Of a stretch of 64,000 nt of DNA, positions 7,908 through 15,314 are shown piece after piece (the stretch's first letter is position 1; each line of letters opens with the position of its first letter). The stretch comes from Verrucomicrobiaceae bacterium (GTDB taxonomy: Bacteria > Verrucomicrobiota > Verrucomicrobiia > Verrucomicrobiales > Verrucomicrobiaceae), in the NCBI GenBank assembly GCA_016795465.1, contig JAEUHK010000061.1, positions 58,823 through 122,822 on the forward strand, written 5' to 3'. The notes beneath the pieces were generated by a model. That model ran no database searches, was not told the DNA's origin, and worked only from the letters and a program-made list of their open reading frames with translations. The position numbers and the translations under genes are program-made.

Positions 7908-9533
7908 ATGCGCTTCCTGATTTGTTTCCTCGCCTTCGCAGCCTCCGCCGTCGCGGCGGACAAGCCTTTGAACATCCTTTTTTGCTTCGCGGACGATTGG
8001 GGGCGGTATGCGAGCGAGTATGCGAAGCATGAGAAGTTCCCGTCGCCGAATCAGGTGGTCAAAACGCCGAACATCGACCGCATCGCCCGCGAGGGGGCGC
8101 TTTTCAGCCGCGCGTATGTGAATGCGCCGTCGTGCACGCCGTGCCGCAGTGCGTTGAATTCCGGTCGCTACTTTTTCAATTGCGGTCGCGCGGCGATTTT
8201 GAATGGAGCGGTGTGGGGCCCGGCGATTCCGAGCTTTGCGCTCACGCTGAAGGACAAGGGCTATCACATTGGCAAGGCCTTCAAAGTGTGGAGCCCCGGC
8301 GAGCCGGGCGATGCGCCCTTTGGCGGGCAGGCGCACGCGTATCAGAAGCGTGGTGGTCGATTCAACAACTTCTCCGAAGAGGTCACGAAGATGGTCGCGG
8401 CGGGCAAAGCGGTCGAGGAGGCGAAAAACGAGCTCTATGACGAGGTGCGCGGCAATTTTGACGACTTCCTCAAGGCACGGCCGAAAGGTGCGCCGTTCCT
8501 TTTCTGGCATGGACCGACGAACGTGCATCGCAAATGGGTCAAAGGCAGCGGCGAGGCACTTTGGGGCATCAAACCGGAGGAATTGAAGGGCAAGCTGCCG
8601 AAGCATCTGCCGGACGTGCCGGAGTTCCGCGAGGACTTTGGCAGCTATCTCGGCGAAATTCAGGCGTTCGATGCGCAGGTCGGTGTTTTGGTCAAAAGGC
8701 TCGAAGAAGAGGGCGAGCTCGACAACACCATCATCGTCATCAGCGGCGATCACGGCGCTCCGGGCTTCCCCGGCGGCAAATGCAATCTTTACGACTTCGG
8801 CGTGAACGTGACGCTGGCCATCCGATGGCCCGGACAGCCCGGCGGTCGCTACATCGAGGATTTTGTGAACCTGATGGACCTCGCGCCGACCTTCATGGAG
8901 ATCGGCGGCGCGACTATTCCGCCGGGTGTGAACGGCAAGAGCCTCGTTTCGATCATGCAGAGCGGCAAAAGCGGCCGGATCGATCCGGAACGCGATTACG
9001 TCATCACTGGCCGCGAGCGTCATGTGAGCATCGCCCGCGAAGGCAATCTGCCGTATCCGCAGCGGGCGCTGCGCAAGGACGGCTGGCTCTACATTCACAA
9101 CTTCAAACCGGAGCGCATGCCGATGGGCGACTACAAACTGCTCACGGACACCTTCACGCCGGATCAAAACAGCTTGGAAAACGACACGTATCCGGCCTTC
9201 CCGGACATGGATGCCTCACCGGCCAAAGCGTGGCTCATCGCGCATCGCAACGACTCGCAATACAAATGGTTCTTCGACTACGCCTTTGCCAAACGGCCGC
9301 AGGAAGAGCTCTACGACCTCCGCAAAGATCCCGACGCCACGATCAACATCGCCGCCGAGCCCGCGCATGCCGCGAAGAAGGCCGAAATGGCCGCCGAGCT
9401 GATGGCGAAGCTCAAAGCAGTCGGTGATCCCCGCGTGACGCAGGACCCGGTGCCGTTTGAGCTGCCGCCCTTCACGCTCGACACGAAGTCCGGCGAAGGC
9501 ACGAAGAAGAAGGGCAAGGGGAAGAAAAAGTGA
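7908..9533 (+). CDS. secreted type I sulfatase
   Basis: 541 residues with a signal peptide (MRFLICFLAFAASAVAA). The alkaline-phosphatase-like fold is shown by the metal-binding start NILFCFADDWGRYASEY, the formylglycine motif CTPCR at C76 (SCTPCRSALNSGRY, fitting CxPxR), the later IVISGDHGAPGFPGGKCN with the second metal site, and an LYDLRKDPDATINIA C-terminal segment seen in many sulfatases. The Cys-type motif requires maturation by a formylglycine-generating enzyme encoded elsewhere. Substrate is probably a sulfated polysaccharide or other sulfate ester. The C-terminal tail is Lys-rich (TKKKGKGKKK). The following gene, glnB, has its own promoter. Confidence 0.9.
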   Translation: MRFLICFLAFAASAVAADKPLNILFCFADDWGRYASEYAKHEKFPSPNQVVKTPNIDRIAREGALFSRAYVNAPSCTPCRSALNSGRYFFNCGRAAILNGAVWGPAIPSFALTLKDKGYHIGKAFKVWSPGEPGDAPFGGQAHAYQKRGGRFNNFSEEVTKMVAAGKAVEEAKNELYDEVRGNFDDFLKARPKGAPFLFWHGPTNVHRKWVKGSGEALWGIKPEELKGKLPKHLPDVPEFREDFGSYLGEIQAFDAQVGVLVKRLEEEGELDNTIIVISGDHGAPGFPGGKCNLYDFGVNVTLAIRWPGQPGGRYIEDFVNLMDLAPTFMEIGGATIPPGVNGKSLVSIMQSGKSGRIDPERDYVITGRERHVSIAREGNLPYPQRALRKDGWLYIHNFKPERMPMGDYKLLTDTFTPDQNSLENDTYPAFPDMDASPAKAWLIAHRNDSQYKWFFDYAFAKRPQEELYDLRKDPDATINIAAEPAHAAKKAEMAAELMAKLKAVGDPRVTQDPVPFELPPFTLDTKSGEGTKKKGKGKKK

Positions 9534-9591
9534 CTCCAAGCGCCCTAAAACAGCCCATGAACAATCCTCGCGCAAAAAATCCAATTGGAAC

Positions 9592-9608
9592 TTGGCACGC
9601 TTCCCGCT
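9592..9608 (+). promoter_or_regulatory. sigma-54 (-24/-12) promoter of the PII gene
   Basis: TTGGCACGCTTCCCGCTT has the sigma-54 hallmarks: TTGGCACG at the -24 element and GC at the -12 element, with exactly ten bases between the GG (9594-9595) and the GC (9606-9607). The implied start site near 9619 gives an ~85-base leader before the glnB ATG at 9704. Sigma-54 control of a PII gene fits nitrogen regulation. The -12 half (CCGCT) deviates from TTGCT, so this is probable rather than certain. Confidence 0.6.
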
Positions 9609-9700
9609 TAGTGAAATCGACGCACCGGTCAGCCGGGAAATTTACCTTCTGTCGGCCCTCATCGTTGCAATCCCTGAAACCACATATCTAATTGCCGTAA

Positions 9701-10057
<357 letters not shown>

Positions 10058-10088
10058 TTCCCACCCCAAGACCTCAACCGTTCCAAAC

Positions 10089-10120
10089 AAAAAACCCGCT
10101 GGTCACCCGGCGGGTTTTTT
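10089..10120. terminator. bidirectional intrinsic terminator between glnB and hisF
   Basis: Stem CCCGCTGG/CCGGCGGG (10095-10102 with 10107-10114, one G-T pair) closed by a TCAC tetraloop, flanked by six A on the left and six T on the right. The A and T runs make it usable on both strands, for glnB (plus) and hisF (minus), which converge here. Confidence 0.85.
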
Positions 10121-10134
10121 GTGTTCTGGAAAAC

Positions 10135-10893
10135 TCACAGCCGCACCGGCACACCATGCTCGCCGAGGAAGCGCTTCACATCGCCCACGGTGTATTCGCC
10201 AAAGTGGAAGATGCTCGCGGCCAGCACCGCATCCGCTTTGCCATCACGCAGCACATCGACCATGTGGTCCACCTTGCCGGCACCGCCGCTGGCGATGACG
10301 GGGATGGTCACAGCCTCGCTGACCGCACGGGTCAGGGCAATGTCGTAACCGTTCTTGGTGCCGTCGGCGTCCATGCTGGTGAGCAAAATCTCGCCCGCGC
10401 CACGTCGGCAGACTTCGGCGGCCCATTCCACGGCATCGAGCTCCGTCGGATTCCGCCCGCCATGGGTGTAAACGGTCCACGAGCCCTTCTCGTTCCGCTT
10501 GGCATCAATGGCCACGACGAGGCACTGGCAGCCAAAAGCCTCAGCGGCCTCGTCGATGACGTGAGGTGTCTTCACCGCGGCGGTGTTGATGCCCACTTTG
10601 TCCGCACCAGCGAGGAGCATCTCGCGCATGTCAGCCACGGTGCGGATACCGCCACCCACGGTCAAAGGCATGAAGCAACTCGCGGCGGTCCGCTCGACCA
10701 CATCGACCATCGTTTTGCGTTCCTCGTGGCTGGCGGTGATGTCGAGAAAGACGAGTTCGTCGGCTCCCTGCGCATTGTAAACTTGGGCGCACTCCACGGG
10801 ATCGCCCGCGTCACGGAGCTGGAGGAACTTCGTGCCTTTCACGACACGGCCTTCCTTCACATCGAGGCAGGGAATGATTCTTTTCGTCAGCAT
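10135..10893 (-). CDS. hisF: imidazole glycerol phosphate synthase, cyclase subunit
   Basis: 252 residues from the ATG at 10893. HisF converts PRFAR plus ammonia from HisH to IGP and AICAR in histidine synthesis. The half-barrel signatures are [20 protein letters not shown] with the catalytic Asp (CLD), [23 protein letters not shown], the second-half Asp in [15 protein letters not shown] and [10 protein letters not shown]. Upstream in-frame starts at 10908 and 10935 add an atypical [14 protein letters not shown] leader; family length and the near-universal M(L)xKRIIPCLD start favour 10893. Other his genes are not adjacent, so the pathway is dispersed in this genome. Confidence 0.94.
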   Translation of the reverse strand: MLTKRIIPCLDVKEGRVVKGTKFLQLRDAGDPVECAQVYNAQGADELVFLDITASHEERKTMVDVVERTAASCFMPLTVGGGIRTVADMREMLLAGADKVGINTAAVKTPHVIDEAAEAFGCQCLVVAIDAKRNEKGSWTVYTHGGRNPTELDAVEWAAEVCRRGAGEILLTSMDADGTKNGYDIALTRAVSEAVTIPVIASGGAGKVDHMVDVLRDGKADAVLAASIFHFGEYTVGDVKRFLGEHGVPVRL

Positions 10894-10947
10894 AAGGGGG
10901 AGGGGCATCAAGCACGCGGCGGCATGCTTTGGCAAGCCGGGAAAGGC

Positions 10948-11232
10948 TCAACCGATCACCTCGCCCTTCGCGGCCCAGCGTTTGAGCACGAATTTCGGCG
11001 CGTTTTCACGCCACTTGGCCACGTGCGGCGTCGTGTAGTGCGCGTCCATCGCCGCCTGGTCGCGGTAGCTCTCGCTCAGGGCGAAAAGATTCGCCTGGGT
11101 GGCATCACGGCTCACTTCAAAACGCAGGCAGCCGGGCTCCTGGCGGGAGGCGGCGGCGTTTTCGAGCGCGAGGGAGAGAAAGGCATCGATCTGCTGCGGA
11201 TCGATTTCGAGGAGGACGATGACGTTGACCAT
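10948..11232 (-). CDS. antibiotic biosynthesis monooxygenase (ABM/YgiN) family protein
   Basis: 94 residues from the ATG at 11232. A small ferredoxin-like dimeric alpha-beta barrel protein: MVNVIVLLEIDPQQIDAFLS, AAASRQEPGCLRFEVSRDAT, FALSESYRDQAAMDAHYTTP and HVAKWRENAPKFV match the ABM family in order and spacing. Members act on quinols or aromatic polyketides or as heme-degrading enzymes; many have no known role. The same frame continues upstream to a GTG at 11367 but that extension has no family likeness and overlaps the divergent LRR gene, so it is excluded. It lies 54 bases upstream of hisF on the same strand and may be co-transcribed with it. Confidence 0.8.
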   Translation of the reverse strand: MVNVIVLLEIDPQQIDAFLSLALENAAASRQEPGCLRFEVSRDATQANLFALSESYRDQAAMDAHYTTPHVAKWRENAPKFVLKRWAAKGEVIG

Positions 11233-11317
11233 GAGGAAGGCCGACAGAGTCGATTTTTCCTCAACATGCAACCCGGCATCGCCGTACATGGCATCACCCT
11301 TTCGCTGAGAGACAACC

Positions 11318-12421
11318 ATGAAATCCCCCCCCTGCCTCCTCGCCCTATCTCTGCTGTCTTTGAGCACCCTCGCTCAGGATCCCAAACCCGCCGCTGCGAA
11401 GCCCGAGGCCAAGCCTGCGCCCGCACCTGCCACACCGGCCGTGAAGGCGGCTCCGGCAGCCCCGGCGAAAGTGGAGGCCAAACCCGCGACACCAGCTCCA
11501 AAGCCCACCACACCTCCCGCACCTGCTCCGGCAAAGCCTGAAACCAAACCTGCGACCACGGCCGCAAAACCCGCCACGCCAGCTCCAGCACCGAAACCGG
11601 CCGCCAAGCTGGAAACCAAGCCCGCCGCGGCTGCGACACCACCGCCAGCACCGCCGAAGCCCGTGGCCACTTTTCCTGACAAAGCCCTCGAGGCTGCCGT
11701 GCGCCGCCAAGTCTTTGCCAAGCGTGACAACCAGGAGCCGCTGCTCGTCGAGGAAGTGGCGAACGTGGCCATCATCGAGGCACGCAAAGCGGGCATCAAA
11801 GACCTCACCGGCCTCGAAAAGTGCACCGCGCTGGCTTCGCTCACCCTGCCGGACAATCAGATCACCTCGCTCGCCGCGTTGAAGGGGCTGGAGAGGCTCC
11901 AGTTCCTCGATCTCGCGAACAATCAAGTCGCGGACCTCTCACCGCTAGCGACCTGCAAGGCCCTGCAATACATCGCCCTCACCCGCAACAAGGTCAGCGA
12001 TGTCAAACCGCTCGGCGGCATCCAAGCCCTCACCAGCCTCTACCTCGCCGGCAACCAGATCAAAGACGCCTCAGCACTCTTCAAGCTGCCCAAGGTGTGG
12101 ACGCTTTATCTCGAAGGCAATCAGATCTCCAGCATCGCAGGCATTGGCGGCATGAAATGGCTCTCGATGCTCTCGCTCAAAGGCAATGCTGTGACCGATC
12201 TCTCACCGCTGGAGCCTTTGACAGACCTGCAGTTCCTCTTCCTCGAAAACAACAAGATCAGCGACCTCGGACCTCTCCAGCGCATGTGGAAGAAGGACAA
12301 CGACGGCGCACGCGAGTGGGCGCCGTATTGCCAGATCTACCTCACCGGCAATCCACTGGACGAAAACTCGAAGAAAGCCGTCGAGGAGCTCAAAAAAGCC
12401 GGCGCACGGATCACGCCTTAA
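11318..12421 (+). CDS. secreted leucine-rich-repeat protein with Lys/Pro/Ala linker
   Basis: 367 residues. A signal peptide (CLLALSLLSLSTLA) is followed by a ~95-residue low-complexity stalk of KPA, TPA and PAP repeats, then a short capping region (FPDKALEAAVRRQVFAKRDN) and about eight SDS22/internalin-like leucine-rich repeats of ~22 residues with the motif LxxLxLxxNxIxxLxxL (for example LQFLDLANNQVADLSPLATC). The cap resembles internalin-type bacterial LRR proteins, which are exposed at the surface and bind proteins. No anchor is seen. Codons 3-5 consist of a run of eight C (11325-11332), a possible slippage site. It ends 58 bases from a convergent hydrolase gene. Confidence 0.8.
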   Translation: MKSPPCLLALSLLSLSTLAQDPKPAAAKPEAKPAPAPATPAVKAAPAAPAKVEAKPATPAPKPTTPPAPAPAKPETKPATTAAKPATPAPAPKPAAKLETKPAAAATPPPAPPKPVATFPDKALEAAVRRQVFAKRDNQEPLLVEEVANVAIIEARKAGIKDLTGLEKCTALASLTLPDNQITSLAALKGLERLQFLDLANNQVADLSPLATCKALQYIALTRNKVSDVKPLGGIQALTSLYLAGNQIKDASALFKLPKVWTLYLEGNQISSIAGIGGMKWLSMLSLKGNAVTDLSPLEPLTDLQFLFLENNKISDLGPLQRMWKKDNDGAREWAPYCQIYLTGNPLDENSKKAVEELKKAGARITP

Positions 12422-12433
12422 CAGGAGCCTCAC

Positions 12434-12473
12434 GTTTCACGGATCATGTAACTTGGTACATGGGACTTGAAAC
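12434..12473. other. stepped inverted repeat between convergent genes
   Basis: Two nested pairs: GTTTCA (12434-12439) with TGAAAC (12468-12473) and CATGTA (12445-12450) with TACATG (12457-12462), separated by unpaired 5-base steps. It fills the 58-base gap between the LRR gene and the convergent hydrolase gene and may serve as a weak bidirectional end signal. There is no T-run. Confidence 0.4.
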
Positions 12474-12479
12474 ATAACG

Positions 12480-13346
12480 TCACTTCAAAATCCGCGTCAC
12501 AAACTCGTCGAGCGCCTTCGTCGTCGCGTCACCCTCGGTGCCGATGAAAGCATTGATCTTGGTGTGATTCGTCTCCTTGCCGCCATACACCGTCACCGGG
12601 ACCTCCGCCGCCTTCAGCACCGCCGCCAGTCGCCGAGCCTGCGCGGAATTGTCCGGATGGTCCGCCACATGGATGACGAGGAAGGGCGGGATGCCCTTGC
12701 CCTTCGCCACATGGGTCACGGCGGAGAAATCGACATGCTTTGCCGGGTCATTGCCAAACTTCTCCCGGTGCCCGAACTTCGCCTGCGGCTCGTGATGCAC
12801 CCGGCGGCGCGTTTCCGCCGTCTCGATGATCGCCGGGATGTCGTAGGTGTCGCCATCCACCGGCACGCAGCCGATGAGCGAGCCAAACGACACGCCCACT
12901 TCCTTCAAATAGCGGTCGTCGGTGCAGATGAGTGTCGCCAGTTGAGCCCCGGAAGAATGACCGCCCACCAGCACCCGGTTGGGATCGCCGCCATGCTCCG
13001 CGATGTGCTTGTGCATCCAGCCAAAGGCCTTCGCCACATCCCGCACGAGCACGCCCATCTCCACCTCCGGCAGCAGGCGGTGGTTGATCGACACAAACAC
13101 AAAACCCTTCTTCGTGAACCACGCGGGCTTCTCCTGCACGTTCGCCTTGTCCCCCGTCTGCCACCCGCCGCCGTGAATCCAGAAAACCACAGGCAGATTC
13201 TTCGCGTTCGCCGGTGTGTAAATGTCCAGCACATGCCTGGCGTGACCTTTTTCGACATAGGGCAGGTTCTGCTTCATTTCCTGCGCAGGGCATGAGACAG
13301 TGAGAAGAAGGCCGGCGGCAGGAAGGAGGAAGAGCAGTGATTTCAT
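12480..13346 (-). CDS. secreted alpha/beta hydrolase (BD-FAE/esterase-lipase type)
   Basis: 288 residues from the ATG at 13346, with a signal peptide ending near [11 protein letters not shown] (a Cys at this site could make it a lipoprotein). The esterase HGGGW oxyanion motif ([18 protein letters not shown]), the nucleophile elbow GHSSGAQ and a late His in [10 protein letters not shown] give a likely Ser-Asp-His triad. DIYTPAN before the first strand is typical of carboxylesterases and feruloyl esterase-like enzymes from Verrucomicrobia and Planctomycetes. The GTG/ATG at 13367 seven codons upstream is possible but would lengthen the signal atypically. The upstream neighbour is a divergent hydrolase of the same superfamily. 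Confidence 0.8.
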   Translation of the reverse strand: MKSLLFLLPAAGLLLTVSCPAQEMKQNLPYVEKGHARHVLDIYTPANAKNLPVVFWIHGGGWQTGDKANVQEKPAWFTKKGFVFVSINHRLLPEVEMGVLVRDVAKAFGWMHKHIAEHGGDPNRVLVGGHSSGAQLATLICTDDRYLKEVGVSFGSLIGCVPVDGDTYDIPAIIETAETRRRVHHEPQAKFGHREKFGNDPAKHVDFSAVTHVAKGKGIPPFLVIHVADHPDNSAQARRLAAVLKAAEVPVTVYGGKETNHTKINAFIGTEGDATTKALDEFVTRILK

Positions 13347-13429
13347 GGCAGCGCACCAAAACGCCACCCGCAGCCTTCCTTTGCCATCGAGTGCCAGATT
13401 GAGGCCTTACGAGCGTTTTCGTGGGCACC

Positions 13430-14401
13430 ATGAAGTCTGCCCTGCTCGTCCTCCTTCTCGTCTCCGCCGCCTTCGGCCAGGATTTGGACGCTCAGAAGCA
13501 AAAAGCCCGCGAGGCAGCGGGGAAGAGCGCGGTCGAGTTGAGGCTCGATCAAGCTTACGCGGGCAATGAGAATCCCAAGCAGATGGTCGATGTGTATCTG
13601 CCGAAGAAGCGAAACAGCGAGAAGCCGCTGCCGGTCATCGCACTGATCCACGGCGGCGGCTGGGTAAATGGCGACCGGCTTGGTTACGCGGCGCAAGCCA
13701 TCCAACTCGCCCGCACAGGCGACTACGCGGCTGTCACCGTGGGCTATCGACTCACGAAAGAGGCGCACTGGCCCGCTCAAGTGCATGATTGCAAGGCCGC
13801 CATCCGCTGGATTCGTGCTCACGCGAAGCAGTTGAACCTCGATCCCGATAAAATCGCCGTGTGGGGCAGCTCAGCGGGCGGTCATCTCTCCTCGCTGCTC
13901 GGCACCAGCGGCGATGTAAAGGAGCTCGAAGGCGATCTCGGGCCCCACACGAGCTTCAGCAGCCGAGTGCAATGCGTGGTGAATCTCTGCGGTCCGGAGG
14001 ACTTTAGCCGAGCGCTCATGTTCGACAAGGAAGGCAAACCGAACTGGAAAGACGATGCCGTGAGCGGGCTGCTCGGTGGAAGTGCCCAAGAGAAGCCCGC
14101 CGAGGCCAAAGCCGCCTCACCCGTCACGCATGTAAGCAAGGATGATCCTCCCTTCATCACCTTCCACGGCACCAAAGACCAGCGCGTGGCCTTTCTGCAT
14201 GCCATGATGATCCACGAAGCGCTTGGCAAAGCAGGCGTCACCTCTGCTGTGATTCCCATCACCGATGGCGGTCACAGCTCCGTGAACCATCCGGAAGTCA
14301 AAATCCGCGGCCAGCAGTTCACCGACAAAGTCCTTCGCGGCATCGAGACCACCATCGACACCTCGCCGCTCATCGCATTGCCCGAAAAAACCAAGCAGTG
14401 A
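13430..14401 (+). CDS. secreted alpha/beta hydrolase (esterase/lipase)
   Basis: 323 residues from the ATG at 13430. Signal peptide MKSALLVLLLVSAAFGQD, then MVDVYLPKKR, the oxyanion motif IALIHGGGWVNGDR, the nucleophile elbow GSSAGGH (Ser in IAVWGSSAGGHLSSLLG), an Asp region (PFITFHGTKDQRVAF) and the His in ITDGGHSSVN. Complete Ser-Asp-His triad of the BD-FAE/esterase-lipase group. It is divergent from a second hydrolase of the same superfamily (83 bases apart), which suggests an old duplication or paired use on polysaccharide esters. A paired-hairpin repeat element starts five bases after its stop codon. Confidence 0.82.
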   Translation: MKSALLVLLLVSAAFGQDLDAQKQKAREAAGKSAVELRLDQAYAGNENPKQMVDVYLPKKRNSEKPLPVIALIHGGGWVNGDRLGYAAQAIQLARTGDYAAVTVGYRLTKEAHWPAQVHDCKAAIRWIRAHAKQLNLDPDKIAVWGSSAGGHLSSLLGTSGDVKELEGDLGPHTSFSSRVQCVVNLCGPEDFSRALMFDKEGKPNWKDDAVSGLLGGSAQEKPAEAKAASPVTHVSKDDPPFITFHGTKDQRVAFLHAMMIHEALGKAGVTSAVIPITDGGHSSVNHPEVKIRGQQFTDKVLRGIETTIDTSPLIALPEKTKQ

Positions 14402-14405
14402 ACCT

Positions 14406-14486
14406 GTAGCGGCGGGCGTCAGCACGCCGAAAGCGCGTGCGATGCACAAGAGAAGCTCATTTCGGAAAACGGATGTTTTCCGCTAC
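14406..14486. repeat. paired-hairpin (REP/BIME-like) element A
   Basis: 81 bases bounded by the inverted repeat GTAGCGG (14406-14412) and CCGCTAC (14480-14486). Inside lie the hairpins GGCGT/ACGCC with a CAGC loop (14415-14428), GTGC/GCAC (14437-14447) and CGGAAAAC/GTTTTCCG with a GGAT loop (14463-14482). It fills the gap between two convergent genes; its right end contains the TAG stop codon of the rhomboid-like gene. Same layout as elements at 30308-30405 and 61493-61553, with different sequence. Confidence 0.6.
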
Positions 14487-15268
14487 GACTGGCGTTTCGC
14501 GCGACACACGGAGCAGATCTCGTCTCCATTGTCCAAAACACGAAACTCGAGCTTCGGATCATCGACCTCCGTCTTCTTGCACAAGCTGCATTGGTGGAAG
14601 AAGGCATCAGCGGGCACAGAGGCCTGCTGGAAGCGGCTGCGACGATCTGTGACCTTCGCGGCCTGCAAGCCGTCCTTCAAAAAGCCAGGAACGAAGGCCA
14701 CAAGATAATTCAGATGCCCGACCAGCACCGGGAGCAGCATGATCGGCTGCTGCACCACTCCCAAGAGCGTCATGCCGGCGGCGATGAAGGCCAGCCACTT
14801 GATCTTCACCGGCAGGATGAAGTACACCATGATCTCCTCGTTCGGGTAAAACGTGGCGAAGGCGAAGAAGAGAGTCTGGTAAAGGAAAAGCGCCTCCGCA
14901 GACCAGCCGAAGAGAAGGTTCCCGGCCGTCACGGCGATCATCCAGGTGAGGATGTAGAGGTTTACGCGAAAAGGCGTCCATGCCTGCTCCAGCCCGCGGC
15001 CGATCCACATCATGATGAGCGTGCCGAGCACCGCCCACAGGATCGAAAAACTGCGCGGGATGAACACATGCGTGACCAGCCGCCACACCTGGCCTTTCAT
15101 CACAAGATCCGTATCAAGCGAAAGCAGATCCAGATAGGTCTGCGCAGACTCTTTGCTCATCATCAGCACCAGCACGAGCACGCCGAGCTGAAACAGCGCG
15201 ATGACCTGCACGAGGCCGGGAATGGCAAAGCGGCCGAGCTTGGATTCGAGGGTGTCGATGAAACGCAT
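14483..15268 (-). CDS. rhomboid-like membrane protein with C-terminal zinc ribbon
   Basis: 261 residues from the ATG at 15268. About six membrane helices follow the rhomboid plan: VWRLVTHVFIPRSFSILWAV corresponds to the WRxxTxxF(x)H loop-1 region, and IMMWIGRGLEQAWTPFRVNLY and YPNEEIMVYFILPVKIKWLA match rhomboid TM2-TM5. The GxSG active-site motif is not found: the aligned stretch reads GWSAEALF, so the catalytic Ser seems lost, while a His in VGHLNYLVAFVPG remains. The C-terminus has CxxC pairs (HQCSLCKK and ICSVCR) that probably bind zinc. Likely a non-proteolytic rhomboid-family protein. It may end the long minus-strand operon (46-base gap to the FMN/Fe-S gene). Confidence 0.7.
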   Translation of the reverse strand: MRFIDTLESKLGRFAIPGLVQVIALFQLGVLVLVLMMSKESAQTYLDLLSLDTDLVMKGQVWRLVTHVFIPRSFSILWAVLGTLIMMWIGRGLEQAWTPFRVNLYILTWMIAVTAGNLLFGWSAEALFLYQTLFFAFATFYPNEEIMVYFILPVKIKWLAFIAAGMTLLGVVQQPIMLLPVLVGHLNYLVAFVPGFLKDGLQAAKVTDRRSRFQQASVPADAFFHQCSLCKKTEVDDPKLEFRVLDNGDEICSVCRAKRQS

Positions 15269-15314
15269 GAGGGAGGGCGATGATGGATGCCGCGGAGGGT
15301 TTCGCGAGTGCCAT

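Noticed and set aside
11345..11926. Long minus-strand frame with Gly/Cys/Arg-rich product opposite the LRR gene
   Set aside because: It is the antisense reading of the KPA-type repeat stalk; composition is that of a shadow and the plus strand has a clear signal peptide and LRR repeats.
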